From NCBI GenBank assembly GCA_949130485.1, contig OX422194.1, positions 4,042,699 to 4,106,698 on the forward strand: DNA of 64,000 bases, written 5' to 3'. Numbering within the stretch: position 1 is the first letter of the stretch; each line of letters starts with the position of its first letter. Below are positions 30,290 through 43,334 of this stretch, one piece after another. The position numbers and the translations under genes were made by a program. The stretch comes from Agelas oroides (lineage: Eukaryota > Porifera > Demospongiae > Agelasida > Agelasidae). The notes beneath the pieces were generated by a model. That model ran no database searches. It was given only the letters and a program-made list of their open reading frames with translations, and was not told the origin of the DNA.

Positions 30290-31573
30290 CAAGACTTAAA
30301 AACATTAAAAATGTAAAAAGATGTAGGGATGGCATGCCAAAAAGTATGCAAACAAGGTAGAGATGATGCATGAAAGCAAAGGTCTACATATTGGCAAAGC
30401 CCCATCCCTACATCTTTTTCACACTACAGTTAGACAGTGCATGGGTAGTCCTTACTAGCAGTTCATGGCTGTAGCCTCATTCTCAGGCCATGCACTTTCT
30501 AGCTCCTCCCACATGGCCTGGGAACGAGGTTAATATTGTAGGTGGCTACCAAGGTTAGTAGTTTTATTGCCAACATACTACTTGTAGTGACAGTGGTACC
30601 CTTGTTATATGCCTCTGGTATAACCTAGACAGTGAGCTCGAGTGGGCTGCAGACTGGTCATAGTAATCAGTGTGTAAAACTCAAGCACTCATGCACAGCG
30701 TTAATAACTGCATGGATGGGTGCAGATTTAGCTCTCGAGCACACTGTCTAACTGCAGTGTGAAAAAGATGTAGGGATGGGGCTTTGCCAATATGTAGACC
30801 TTTGCTTTCATGCATCATCTCTACCTTGTTTGCATACTTTTTGGCATGCCATCCCTACATCTTTTTACATTTTTAATGTTTTTTAAGTCTTGTTTCTGTA
30901 CTTTTTTTGATGTTAATCTCAGTTACAGTTAGACCTAAGCCTAAGAAGAATATTTCAAGTGTAACCACAACACCAGAACTTGAAGCGGCGTTGACAGTTT
31001 AGTAGTGATTCCAGTGTGACATCTGCCCTCCCTGGAGAAAAGTGTAATACTACCACTCTCCGTACCAAACTTTGTGAAAACAATTTCATGATTCAGTTGT
31101 CAATCACATGACGACTGACCAGCTGCATGCAGCACAGAAAACTATCATACTGACAACAGACCATCCTAGCTTTACAGTTCACTGAAGCTGTGAGTAGGCT
31201 AGTTTTAGTGTAGCTACAAGTAGGCAGCTGAATGCAGCGCCTTACCTACGTGGTGTTCATAAGCCTTGCCCAATGCCGTGGGGGAAAAAAAACTGTGCCA
31301 ACCATGCCCGCCCGCTCGCTTGTGTACTCTCGCTTCCAGACCAATGACCGTGGTCTTCGGTCTGGGAACGAGACTTCGTGTGCGCATGCGTACAAAATTA
31401 GAAAATGGCGTCCTTCGCAATGGACAGCAGCCTCAGAGTGTTGTGAATGGCTTTTGTTGACCAGGGTGAATTTGAAGCTATGAAGACGCTGAGTGGTTGG
31501 GAAGCTGAGCGCTGTGATGAGCATCCGTTTCGTGCTAAAATCAAGGTGAGTACTTGAGCCGTTTTCGAGTTAT
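30290..31573. mobile_element. Inverted copy of the compound hairpin repeat between the two duplication copies
   Basis: This segment is the reverse complement of much of 27150-28552. Its start, AAGACTTAAAAACATTAAAA, matches the right end of the forward copy inverted, and GCGCCTTACCTACGTGGTGT is the complement of 27440-27475. With 26838-28552 it makes a large inverted repeat with a spacer of about 1.7 kb. It ends just before the start of duplication copy B. Confidence 0.75.
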
Positions 31574-31900
31574 CATAATTTACAAAGTGGTAGGAACAAA
31601 GAATAGCAATATCACGTGTGAAACCGTACTAGGCTCTGCCGTCCTGCTTTTCATACTGCAAGCAATGAAAACTGGGTGCATGAGAGTCTGTGAACAAGGC
31701 TATCTTCTTGGACAGTGTGGTGCTTTTGTTAATGGTGGCACTGTGGTGTTATGGAATGCTAGCAGCCTATCACAAGAAGAACTCTAGGTCCCATGGCCAT
31801 ATTTGTCCACCCATATGTATATCAAAATATTAGTAAAAGTGAATCCTGCTGTATTTGACTGCATGCTATACACCACCACTACTACAATTCTACTTTTTAG

Positions 31901-33132
31901 GACTGTACAGCAATTGATCAGATATGATTCTAAACTGGCGGAAACACCAGATGCTGATGGAAAGAATGCACTGCACCTTGCATGCCAAGGAGGGCACTTG
32001 AATGTTGTTTGTGCACTAGGTGACTGTTTGTCAGAGCATCAACTTGAGGCTTGTGACAATGAAGGGAACAGACCTCTGCATGTGGCATGTGAAAGCAATA
32101 GTGCAGATATTGTGAAGCTGTTAGTTGAAATGAAAGCAGATACTACCGCCAGAAACCAGAGGGATGATGTGCCTCTACTTATTGCAGCTCGGGAAGGAAA
32201 TGTAGAAATAGGAAGGCTGCTGGTGACTGGAGTAGACCTTGCTTCAATCAAAGATGCCAATGGCTTCAATCCTCTACATAATGCTGTGTACCACAACAAA
32301 AAAGAAATGATTGAATTTCTTTGTCAGAGGTACTTATGTGAAATAGTTTTACTGATCACTGCACATAATAATTATGGTATATTAATATAAGTTTACCATC
32401 ATTAAAATTTAATACTATGTATGTTAAACCAAATATAATTAGGTTGTCAGTTTACCTTACATGGAAAACACGAAGGCATAGCTAGATAAGTTATAACCGG
32501 AATTTTTTTAGTGCTGTTTCGCAACTGAAGACAAGTGTGTTTGGTTTCCTTCTAGGAAGTGTCTTCAGCATTATCTTTAAGCTAAATTGGATCAGCATAA
32601 ATTATAACTTTTGCTTGCATAGAATTACATCCTTGACAAATTCCTGGAATTCAAATCGTAGGCATATAGTGTTAGAGTAATGCCTGTAATCACTTTGCAT
32701 TTGACCATACTGGGTATTACTGTCTATGTCTTTGCTGTTGCTAGTGACAAAACAGGAACTCTTCTCTACGATGAAGATGTAAATTATTGCAGTCCTGTAC
32801 TGGTAGCTGCTGCCTGTGAACATAAAGACGCCTTTCACTGTTTGATGAAGTATGTGGATTTGGATTTACTCGACCCACAGAAGAATCCAATTTTTAAGGC
32901 ATTTGATGCTCAGTACCAGAAGATGACTATTCTTCAGGTAGGCAGCTCAGTGCTGTGAACTTAAAAACTTTAAAGGCTTCACTATGTACACAATTCTGTC
33001 TACTCTATGCACAAATACATGGAACTTGTAGTTCATGATCAAGGATGTAAGGTTTGGTGAGATCCTATCCCATGCTGCCAATAAAGATGGCAGAACTCCA
33101 CTTCACATTGCTGCTGAGATGGGGAATAAAGT
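31901..33132 (+). CDS. ANK cassette C6' (exons 31901-32329, 32745-32937, 33032-33132)
   Basis: E1 encodes the same protein as copy A (KNALHLACQGGH through FNPLHNAVYHNK). E2 differs at about seven residues (YCSPVLVAAACEHKDAFHCL). E3 is the same short 101-nt form, with RTPLHIAAEMGN. The acceptor before E1 (TACTTTTTAG) is intact. The intron between E1 and E2 is shorter than in copy A because of deletions around 32460-32520. Confidence 0.8.
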
Positions 33133-36100
33133 GTAAGTGTCTCTTTGTTAATGTAGGGAATCAAGTAAGCCTTCCTGACTGCTGTCAGCCATGGAAACGA
33201 GTCGTACAACACGAACAGCCCTAGCGCTAGTCTAGAGATATAGCAGCCGCAGCTACTATTCGAGGGCGGCCTTTATTTGAAGAAATATGGTATATACAAA
33301 GCGGGACTGAGAGGCTGCAGTTACTACTGACAGCATGTAACAATCGTCACTGTATCACTCGTACGTACCTTATCCAGCTGTTGTTGGTGTCTGCGGGCTT
33401 TCCAAAGAAATAAACACCACCCTCAATTAGTAGCCACACAAATACGTGCAGCAAAAAAAATAGTAGCCGCAGTGTCTGATCGAAGAAATATCGGTTACTT
33501 TATGAACAATAAGGATGTTTATAGCTAGCCTTAATTGCCTTTTCATTCCAGATTTTGACTTCAAAATGTCACACATGACAACAAGCCCGTAATTGTGTCT
33601 ATTGGTAATTACACATCACAAAATGTTTGTACTGTCATGTGAGATTGAGAAATAGTATGCAAGTCCAAAAATACATGCCGAGTTATCAGATGTGTGGACT
33701 CATCATTAATTGAGTGTATCTGCAGCAACTGAGGTGGATATTTCAGTAGTCCTAGCAGCCCTGGAACACTACAGGTAAATGTTGGGCCTTGTGCAATTGC
33801 TGTGCATTAACTCTCACCCTCAATGGCTCAAGCACTATGTAGTGGTAGTTGAGCCAATGATACTTCCACAAAAACTACTCACAGTTGTAGTATCTACTTG
33901 AGTATTCATGTCACTTGGGAGAAATAGTAGGCATACTAAGCACTCATGGCTTTTCTTTTACTATAATTTGGAGTGTAATAGTTATACAATACACCAATGA
34001 CAGGAGTAGTAGGGTAAGAGAAAGTTAGAATAATCAGCTGAAAGTTGGGATCAAGATGGCCAGATTATTGACATAGCAATCTTGTTACATACTTCAGCAC
34101 AAATAGAACAGAGTAATAATGATGATTGCCAAACATTGACCATAAACAGGTAAGGAAAAGATTGAAGCAGCTTGGGTGGGACAGTAAGTAGCAGTAAACA
34201 GAAGAGAATTAAATCAGCTGACCCTATCTTAGTAATAAAACAATTAAGCCATCTGACTGCTCCTTTGCCATATGAAAGTAGCTCTCATTCATCTTGTCAC
34301 CCCTGCATAGATCTGGTATTGGCCTACTTGTATTTTGTTTGGTAACTACATAATCTTTTGTCTGTCTTTTTACAGGGAGATGTTTTGATTATGTAGAGGG
34401 TAGAAGGTGGAGGAGTACATAGTGTGCTCAAGTGTGGAATATTGAGATGTGTAACATAAGATTGGGGAAAGAATATGCAAGTTGTTTATTGCAGTTACAT
34501 GCATGTCTAGAACACTGTATTGACAGATCACTCTGGTATATGCTGTGACATACACAGCTCTACGGTTAGCTAACTATACACAATAGATATACAACCCTTA
34601 AAAGAACACATTTTCAAAGTTTTAGGGGCTTAGGTACATATAGCTATGTTGTGACATACACAGCTATACAGCTATGTAGTTAACTATGCAACAATTGTTT
34701 TCATTAGGATAACTGACTTACTGATCACGAAGTATGTGCAGTTGGAGAATGTTCAAGATGGAATAGTGAGTACCAAGGACAAAATAGGAATGATTCCACT
34801 TCACCTTGCATGTCGTAATGGTGAGACTGAGATTGTGGAGGTTCACATCACAAATTTAAAGGATTCATTTGAGCAAGTACGTGAAACACAAGACAATGCT
34901 GGAAACACCCCACTGCACTACGCATGTGAGAGTAATAGCCGGGCAATAGTGGAGCTTCTGATCAACAATGGTGCACAGACAACTACTAAGAACAATGAAA
35001 TGGAGGCACCCATACACATTGCTGCTAAGTCAGGGTTCACAGTTACTGCCAATATATTGTTGGACAGTGGAGTTTCCATTGAGATTGAAGGTGGCCGCAA
35101 GTATACACCGCTTCATTATGCTGCGAAAAACAACCACATTGGAATGATTAAGATGCTGTGTGACAAGTAAGCTACATTATAATGTGCAATAGTTTTTAGG
35201 CAGCAGTAAAGCAATTTTTTTTTGGTTGCAGGGGTGCTGAACTTTATGCTGAAGATGAAAGACTATATATCCCTGTTATGGTAGCTTCAGACCACAAAAG
35301 AACTGAAGCATTTTGTTGTCTTATGGAATACATGAAGGAACTTGAAGATGGAAAAAAGAATCCTCTATTCAAAGTTCTCAGTCTTGAAGCCAATGATGTT
35401 CTGGAAGTAAGTTGCTCCTAATGCACTATATTTCTAGTAAGGTAGATAATATACCAATATCTCATGTAATTTTCCAGTTTATGCTTGGAATTGAAAGCTG
35501 GTGTGAACAGCTGTGTGATGTGAGTGATGATCATGGGAACACTCCACTACATATTGCTGCAACAAAAGGCAATCTTCATGCTGTAACCTTGTTGGTGAAC
35601 CATGAAGCAAAGACTGATGTAGTAAATAAGGATAATAAGACACCTGTTCATATCGCAGCGGAGAAGGGATGGCACAGGTGGGATTTATTTTACGGTAAAC
35701 TAAATCAGTTCTTATTAGGAGTAATGTAGTGTACACGTTTTACTACTGCTTTACTTTGTTCACAGTATCGTACAGAAACTTCTTGAGTTAAATCCATCAT
35801 TGCTAAAGGAAGTAGACAATGAAAAGAAGAATCCACTTCATCTGGCTTGCCAACATAAACACCTCACAGTTGTCAATTGTATTTTTGAGTCACAGCACTA
35901 TTCAAAGGTCATATTGGAGGCTTGTGATAAGAAAGAAAACACTCCACTACATCTTGCCTGTATGGGAGGAAACACTGATATTGTACAAAAGCTCATTAAA
36001 AAGGGGGCCAAAATGAATGCCACAAATGAGGAAAAGAGGACTCCAGTTCACACTGCGGCCAAGTATGGATCTGTGGATGTTGTCAAACTTCTGGTCCAAC

Positions 36101-39100
36101 AGCACAACATGCCTATTAAATGCTGGGATTATTGTAAACGTACTCCACTCCATCTTGCTGCTGAGTGTAACCAAGTAAAAGTGATTGAATTTCTTCATCA
36201 ATGGTGAGTTTAACCTGAACTCATCCACTTTTGAACTCTGACATATCCTTATCTCTTCTAGTCACTTACAGCAAACAATGAAGACGAACATACCCACAGA
36301 TGCTGATGTACATGCTGAAGATGACTTCAGTTATACTCCTGTTGTGCTTGCAGCAGAAGCTGGTAGTAGGGAGTCTGATGGTCAAGCATTCGAGTTTCTT
36401 ATGAAATCCATTGGTGATGATATTCATGATGTAAATAAGAATCCACTTTTTCAAGCACTGAAAGTGGGGGACAAAGCATGGCAAGCAGTGAAGGTAATTT
36501 GTATTTGGATTAACAGTGTACTGGGACAAACAGTCTTATGTGTTGCTAGGTTTTAATGCTGATACTAATGACTTCTCATGAGACCAACCATCACAATCCT
36601 CTATAGGTGGTATTGAATGCTTCAGTATTCAATGTGTCATACATATAAAGGGCTAGTGGTTGTCCAGTTATTGTAGCCATGCAGGTGATAGAATGCTGGC
36701 AGCTCAAACCAAGTGTGGTAGATTCAATTTCTTTTGACCCCTTACGGAGTTCCAATGGCACATACTCAGTGGCTGCTGGGTGTGTGTCTGAGGCATTTCA
36801 GTACCACCTGTGTGGTACATATAAAGGATTGTGAGGGCTGGTGGTGTCCAGTTGTCGTAGCTCAGTGGCAGAGCATTAGCTGCACAAACCACATGTCCTG
36901 ATTCTGGGAACTGCCAGCCTTTTCACTTTTGCCTCATAACATCAAAACAGGTTTTTATTTCAAGATGTTCTTAGCATGATGATCTCTCACTGATTACTTA
37001 ATTTTATGAATTAAAATGCATTCATACATTCACTCATCTAAATTTGTTACTTGCAGTTCATGCTTTATCGTAATGCCTGGACTGAATTACTCTATGAAGT
37101 AACTGATGAATTCAAACAGACTCCAATGCATGTGGCTGCGAAGAATGGATTACCAATGTATGTTGACCGTCATTTATGTACTTAGACTGAACTGCATATA
37201 TATACTACATACCTTTACTGTTTAGTATTGTGGAAGAGCTTCTCAACTGTCAAGTAACAGAGAAAATGCTGAGAGTCAAAAATATTTGGGGTATGACTCC
37301 ATTACACCTTGCCTGTCAGGAGGGACAGCATGAAGTTGTAAAGAAACTTGAGCATCACTTGAGTGCACACCATATAAAGCAAGAGGATGTGGAGGAAAAC
37401 ACTGCACTGCATCTTGCTTGTGAGGGTGGAGAGAAGGAAACTGTGAAGCTGCTTTTGGAAAAGGGAGCAACTATTGATGGGATAATTTATGTAAGAAATG
37501 TGCGAGGTGAAGCTCCTATTCATTTTGCTGCTGGTTATGGTTATGAAGGTATAGTTGATTTACTTCTGGAGCGAGGAGTTGAAATTGATGTGAGAGATAA
37601 CCATGGGTGTACTCCACTTCACCATGCTGCGAGGAATGACCAGGAGAAAATGATTCAATTTCTTTGCGAACGGTGAGCTGAGAGACTAATGTGTAGTTGG
37701 AACCAATTCTTATTAATGAATAGTTTGTTATTTCATCACAGCGATCCAGACTTGATCAATATGGAGGATCATGATTCCCACACGCCAATTCTTACAGCAG
37801 CAGCAAGGTCAAAGGTGAAAGCTTTCTGGTGCCTGATGAGTTATCAACAACATCTCAAGGAGAATCCAGTGTTCAAAGCCTTAGAGTCTAAAGAAAACCC
37901 AGTTGCCATTTTAAAGGTACATGAATGCCTTGTCCCAAGAAAGCTTCAGAGTGAACTATTGAGCTGGTTTCCACTTCAAATGGTTAGCTAAAAAATGATC
38001 TTCATTTGTTTTTGTGTAGCTGATGCTCACAGATCCTAAGTGGGGTTCTGAACTTGTCCGAGCTACAGATAATGCTGGGAACACTCCATTGCATATTGCA
38101 GCAAAACATGGCCATCTTGCTGCGATTAGGATTCTACTGGATCATTTTCTTAGCTCTGAGATGCAGCTTCTGAACAACAATGGCAAAACTCCATTGCATA
38201 TGGCTGCAGAAGGCGGGCACATGCAGTGAGTAACCTGACATTTTCCTGTGATTTCAAGAGCTAAAGCATTTCACTTATTTTCCTTTCTGTAGTGTTGTTG
38301 GCGAGCTGGTTCATTATCAGTCAGGCACAAATGAGTTACAAGATCAAGGGGGGAACACTCCTCTCCACTTGGCTTGCATGAATGGTCACTTTGAGGTTGC
38401 CAGGAAGCTCTTCGCTTCTCACCTATTGTTTGAGAAGTATGCTAGTATAGATACAATTTTCTCCCAAGAAATTCTCACCAGTATTTTCTCACAAGAAAGT
38501 GATTACAAGACAGCCCCATTATTCAAAACAGTGAATCAAGTGGTTACTGACCAGAAATCCCTGCATGGCTACCATGCTAAAATGCCACCAAATTGGGTGC
38601 AGCATGAGGACAAGGGTTGGTTATTGTAAGCATAAATCCCATGGCTATCATGCTGTTGCTTAAACTGATTAGCTATATACAAGTCTAGAGAGCATTCCAG
38701 GTAAAAAATCTTTGTTAAGCCATGGCTGTTACCTAGGACACAAGGGTAAGTAGATTTGTACAGTCAAAGTGGTTAAACTTGGGCCAATCAGTATTTGCAA
38801 GTAAAATTAATGATCTGAGTCTTTCCGATAGAAATGAAGAAGGAAACACACCACTTCACTTGGCCTGCATGCAGAAGGGGAATATTGGAATAGTAAAAGA
38901 GTTCATTGATGCAGTTGATTGTGATGTACGGCAAGTTAATGCTCTCATAAATGAAAGGTATGTTACCAAGAGTCTCAATAATGGGTAGATTATTGGCAAA
39001 AATTGTTTTGAGATTAAAAGATGGATATTTACTTACATCCCATGTCATATATAGCTCTTGGCTTTGCTTGTCTATGTTATGCTATTCATGTAGTGATTCA

Positions 39101-39623
39101 TTCCTGACTCTGATTTAGAAATGCAAGAAACCAAACCCTACTTGATCTGGCTTTCCGGAAGGAACACTCGGATATCAGTACTGTTCTGTACTTAATTGAA
39201 AGGGGAGCAAATCTTGGCATGAAACCATTACTCAAGGGATTGTTTGAACCTTCCTGTGACTTGAACTTCCAATGGGCCACTGAAAGGTAGCACAGGTTAC
39301 TTATACCAATAAATGTGATTTACATAATTATGTACATCCAGTTCAGACTAATATAAGCCAATGCACCTTGTACTAGGGACAATGCAGTGAAAGTTGTTAA
39401 GTGTGAATACCCAGAAGATGGTCCTCCCGTAGTCAACCCAGAAGATTCTCCTGCACTCAACCAGGAAGATCATTCTGCAGTCAACCCAAAAGGTCCTCCT
39501 CCTGCAGACAACTCAGAAGGTCCTCCTGCTGCAGACAACTCAGAAGGTCCTCCTGCTGCAGACAACTCGGAAGGCCCTCCTGCTGCAGACACCTCGGAAG
39601 GTCAGCCTGCTGAGGTCAACTGA
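31901..39623 (+). CDS. Ankyrin-repeat gene 2: duplicated 3' half (C6'-C10'), no 5' end of its own
   Basis: Sixteen exons repeat the 3' half of gene 1 with the same phases and end at TGA 39621-39623, giving about 1,340 residues. No initiating exon or promoter is apparent between 25187 and 31900, because the duplication started inside an intron. Two explanations fit: a 5'-truncated duplicate, or an alternative 3' end of gene 1, since the C5 donor at 13767 is in phase with the acceptor at 31900. All reading frames remain open and several ANK consensus residues are better kept than in copy A, which argues against a simple dead pseudogene. Confidence 0.75.
33133..34707 (+). other. 1.6-kb intron of copy B with partly inverted MITE
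   Basis: GT at 33133 to AG at 34706-34707. The MITE of the CGAATAAACG family is at about 33181-33495. The remainder aligns to the copy A intron only in pieces. An extra stretch (about 34215-34400) has no visible counterpart in copy A. No gene. Confidence 0.55.
33181..33495. mobile_element. MITE of the CGAATAAACG family, copy 4, left half inverted relative to copy A
   Basis: 33181-33300 (GGAAACGAGTCGTACAACAC ... CGCAGCTACTATTCGAGGGC ... AAGAAATATGGTATAT) is the reverse complement of the 17751-17905 half. From GGGACTGAGAGGCTGCA onward, both copies run in the same direction. The junctions lie in short inverted sequences (GACGGC in A, GCTGTC in B). Confidence 0.65.
34708..35677 (+). CDS. ANK cassette C7' (exons 34708-35166, 35232-35406, 35478-35677)
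   Basis: Lengths are identical to copy A (459, 175, 200 nt). E1 has MIPLHLACRNGE, GNTPLHYACESNS, EAPIHIAAKSGF and YTPLHYAAKNNH, closer to the ANK consensus than copy A. E1 ends GAC AA|GTAAGC, giving Lys where copy A has Arg. E2 has IPVMVASDHKRTEAFCCLM. E3 has NTPLHIAATKGN and KTPVHIAAEKGWH. Confidence 0.85.
35766..37157 (+). CDS. ANK cassette C8' (exons 35766-36203, 36262-36493, 37057-37157)
   Basis: E1 (438 nt), E2 (232 nt) and the short E3 (101 nt) match copy A in length, and nearly in sequence. E2 keeps the extended N-terminal part (LQQTMKTNIPT) and NPLFQALK. The E2-E3 intron is only 563 nt here because the 1.19-kb hairpin element present in copy A is absent; the two tRNA-like SINE pieces lie side by side at about 36640-36940. 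Confidence 0.85.
36640..36940 (+). repeat. Two adjacent tRNA-derived SINE-like pieces, copy B
   Basis: The first (about 36640-36810) and second (about 36818-36940) pieces both start CATATAAAGG followed by a GTCCAGTT block. The second reads GTAGCTCAGTGGCAGAGCAT, a strong D-arm/A-box match. This arrangement is uninterrupted, unlike copy A. Confidence 0.5.
37226..38225 (+). CDS. ANK cassette C9' (exons 37226-37672, 37742-37916, 38020-38225)
   Basis: E1 (447 nt) differs from copy A at several residues (QEGQHEVV against QEGHHKVV, KETVKLL against KEIVKLL, EGIVDLL against ESIIDLL). E2 differs by one residue. E3 is 206 nt and keeps the GSELVRA stretch, so it looks ancestral to the 200-nt copy A version (GSVRA). 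Confidence 0.85.
38293..39623 (+). CDS. C-terminal cassette C10' and Pro-rich tail
   Basis: Exons are 38293-38625, about 38832-38957, 39119-39286 and 39377-39623, with lengths as in copy A. I see one amino-acid difference in the first exon (TDQKS against TDHKS) and none in the others. The tail again has the PPAADNSEG repeats and stops at 39621-39623. The same donor-overlapping TAA lies at 38627-38629. Confidence 0.8.
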
Positions 39624-39768
39624 GTAAAGAGATCCTAACTATATGTAGGAATGGGGTAGAAATTGGACTGTAGAAGAATCGGGTCAGTAAAGAGTCATTT
39701 TATGTCACATAAAGAAGAAAAATACTGTAGAATTTCTAACACCCTATTAATTCGTACACCCTCCTTTT

Positions 39769-40877
39769 CCGGTGTCATAGGATATTTGGCACCCCCGGTT
39801 TTTTGTATCCCCGTACATAATATCCTAGGATATTACGTACCCCCGCACGAAATATCCTCAGGATATACGGTACCCCCAAATGTATCCCCTAGGAAATTTT
39901 GTATCCCGTTGCGGTACGGACTAAATTGAACAAACGAAGAAGCTAGCCAATGAGAGTGAGCTTGCTGTGCCGTTTTTGAATTTTGACACCTTCGGTAGAA
40001 GTTTCTGGAAAGATGCCATCTGTATTTAAGGAGCTGTGTCGCCCGATAAACTCAAATTCAGCTCAGTATCATGAGTCAGCTACCTACCATCATCTCGGAG
40101 CCCGAGTCAGCGGACGCTGACACTCAGGACGGCAAGGACGGAGGAGAGAAGGAAGCCGAAACGTATGAGAATGTTTTTGAGTATCTGACTAGTGCTAGTC
40201 CAGCAACAGCGTGGGGAATGTGATTGTGGCCTGTTCATGATCGCAACTGCACTTCACATCGCTGCTGGAAACGACATTGAGGAGGTTTCAATCGACCAGA
40301 CATAGATGCGAAGCTACCTCGTGAAGTGTTTCCAGATGAAAGTCCTCTCTCCTTTTCCACAGACAAAAAAGAAAGTCAAGCGAAGTATGCTTGCAAACAT
40401 TCTCATTCCTGTGTACTGCCACTGTGGTAGACCAGACTCTCTAGATGAGATGATTCAATGTGATGGTTGTGATACATGGTTTAATTTTCAGTGTGCACAC
40501 ATTAAAAGAGCCCCTGATAGTGATTGGTTTTGTTCTACTTGTGCTTAGTAGAGATGCTGTTATTGTACTTGTGCTAAGTAGAGATACTGTTAATACACTT
40601 GTAAGTAGATATGCACTTAAGCTTGTTTGATATTTTTCACATTCTTCAGTCTTTAAACATGGTAATCAACAATGCCACATGGAAACAGTGTAACATTCAA
40701 TATGGTAATTATTAACATAGAAGGGGTACAAAAAATACTAGGACATTTTGCATGGGGATACATATTATACTGAGTGTGAGGGGGATACCAAATATCCTAG
40801 GGGGATGCAGTATATCCTAGGATATTTTGCATGGGGATACAATATTTCGGGGGATACAAAGTATCCTGTGACACCGG
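39769..40877. mobile_element. Degenerate TIR transposon with TATCCCC sub-terminal repeats, copy B
   Basis: Near-identical partner of 25332-26440 at a constant offset of 14,437 bp. It has the same TIR tips (CCGGTGTCA / TGACACCGG), the same sub-terminal motif arrays and the same interior. It arose by the segmental duplication, not by independent transposition. Confidence 0.75.
40201..40548 (+). pseudogene. ULP1-like/PHD remnant, copy B
   Basis: It carries the same in-frame TAG (40303-40305) and the same His-to-Asn change in the PHD ligand pattern (CDGCDTWFNFQC) as copy A. Both defects therefore predate the duplication. Residue motifs are QQRGECDCGLF and DWFCSTCA. Confidence 0.7.
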
Positions 40878-41274
40878 TAATTTTATACGTACCATAAGCT
40901 TACACGTACAAATGATTCTCCAGTGGAAGCGCGTTTGAGCACAAGCACTCTGACTCAGTGACACAAACATGATGAGAACGTCCACAAGTGCGAATTAAGC
41001 ACGTTCTTTTGGCTCTTGGTTCTAATCGTACGGGCGGGGAAGATGTCGAAATAAGCCATGGAGGTGGGGGTCAGTCCGCGTGTTCCCGCGGGTTTATTCG
41101 TGTGAAGCCTCGCGAGACTAACGTTCAGTGAATGCTGTACAGCATGCTGTAAGTTCATTCTTCGATGTCGGCTAAGAGGTCTTCGTGCGACTGACATCTG
41201 TATGTAAAGTGTAAGTTGTGGGGCCTCGTTACGACGTAAACGGCTTATACTCGCCCATCGTAGGCAGATATATC

Positions 41275-42989
41275 AGAGAGTCGGTAGACTCTCTATGTAG
41301 GGATGGCGCCGACGCGCAATATATGCAATACTTAAGCAAAAGCCGTATAACTTCACCACAAATATGCTAAAAGCTTATTTAAGCGCCCAGCCTTCCTCTT
41401 TGAGTGCCTTTGTGATCAGCAAGACTCATATAAGTGGCCAAAAGCCACGCGGAAGACAACTAAACGCAAAAGTGTGCGGTAGCAAAAGTGCCATTTTTCG
41501 TATTCTTTCTTTCTTCTTTCTTCTTTCTTCTTTCTTTGTTCAGACCACTTGTCAAACGACGATAACTCCAAAACAGCTCAAGTACTCACCTTGATTTTAG
41601 CACGAAACTGATGTTCATCACAGCGCGCAGCTTCCCAACTACTCAGCGTCTTCATAGCTTCAAATTTACCCTGGTCAAGAAAAGCGATTCACAACACACT
41701 GAGGCTGCTGTCCGTTGCTTAGGACGCCATTTTCTAATTTTGTACGCATGCGCACACGAAGTCTCGCTCCCAGACCAAAGACCACGGTCATTGGTCTGGA
41801 AGCGAGACTAGTACGCGAAATCGCCAGCGGGCAGTACACATAGCTGGCACTGTCTTTCCCCTCGCGGCATTGGGCAAGGCTTATGAACACCACGTAGGTA
41901 AGGCGCTACCTACTTGTAGCTATACTAAAAATAGCCTACTCACAGCTTTAGTGAACTGTAAAGCTAGCATGCATGGTAAGTTGTCAGTATGATTGTTTTC
42001 TGTGCTGCAGCTGGTCAGTCGTCATGTGATTGACAACTGAATCATGAAATTGGTTTCACAAAGTTTGGTAGGGAGAGCGGTTGGCCCTTCATCAGGTTCT
42101 AGTTGGCTGTATTACACATTATTATTACATGCCTGGAACTATTCTGTCAACGCCATTTTAAGTTCTGGTGTTGTGGTTACACTTGAAATATTCTTCTTAG
42201 GCTTAGGTCTAACTAACTGAGATTAACATCAAAAAAGTACAGAAACAAGACTTAAAAAACATTAAAAATGTAAAAAGATGTAGGGATGGCATGCCAAAAA
42301 GTATGCAAACAAGGTAGGGATAATGCATGAAAGCAAAGGTCAACATATTGGCAAAAAAGATGTAGGGATGGGGCTTTGCCAATATGTTGACCTTTGCTTT
42401 CATGCATTATCCCTACCTTGTTTGCATACTTTTTGGCATGCCATCCCTACATCTTTTTCACACTGCAGTTAGACAGTGCATGGGGGTCTTCCTAAAACGT
42501 ACCACAAGTTTACTCCAACCTTTACTGGCAGTTCATCAAGGCTGTAGCCTCGTTCTCAGGCCACTTCCTAGCTCCTCCCACATGGCCTGGGAACGAGGAG
42601 TATGATCCAGCATCTGTGTCTGTATAGCCCATAGGTATGTTTGCCTCGTACGTAGCTATCAGATAGCTACCAAGTACTATAGCTTTACTGTCCACATACT
42701 ACTTGTAGTGACAGTGGCACCCTTTCTGATACAACCTAGACACTGAGCTTGAGTGGGCTGCAGACTAGTCATAGACAGTGTGTAAACTCAGGTACTCATG
42801 CTAACTGCATGGATGGGTGCAGATTCAGCTCTCAACTCAAGCACGCTAACTGCAGTGTGAAAAAGATGTAGGGATGGGGCTTTGCCAATATGTTGACCTT
42901 TGCTTTCATGCATTATCCCTACCTTGTTTGCATACTTTTTGGCATGCCATCCCTACATCTTTTTACATTTTTAATGTTTTTTAAGTCTT
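41275..42989. mobile_element. Compound hairpin repeat, copy B (long form)
   Basis: Partner of 26838-28552 at the same offset: TCAGAGAGTCGG start, CTTTCTTCTTTC tract, long palindrome around 42245-42455 and right-half copy 42859-42989 ending AAGTCTT, followed by a (TA)n stretch. Confidence 0.75.
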
Positions 42990-43334
42990 GTATATATATA
43001 TATACGTAGTCGTAGATCGAAGCCAAAGTTACTTGTTACTTGTTACTATAGTTGTTATACATGATGGCAGCTAACCGAAGTTTGAAAAGTACATGCATGC
43101 TGATAGGTTTCCTTAGTGTCGAGAACTTGCACGCGTTTTTCTTCTATTCACTTCGTACAAATACTCTATTTGTTCACCCACTGTTTCTCGGAATATTCGG
43201 TAATTTTTGTACTCTAATCATGAAACTAGTTTTTTATTTCTGTTAGACGGCAAAGTTCTCTCACCCGCTCATGCCTTCTGCTTTTTGGTTCAACCTCCTC
43301 CAGACTGGCATAAACCTCTTGGTGAGCTCGGCCA

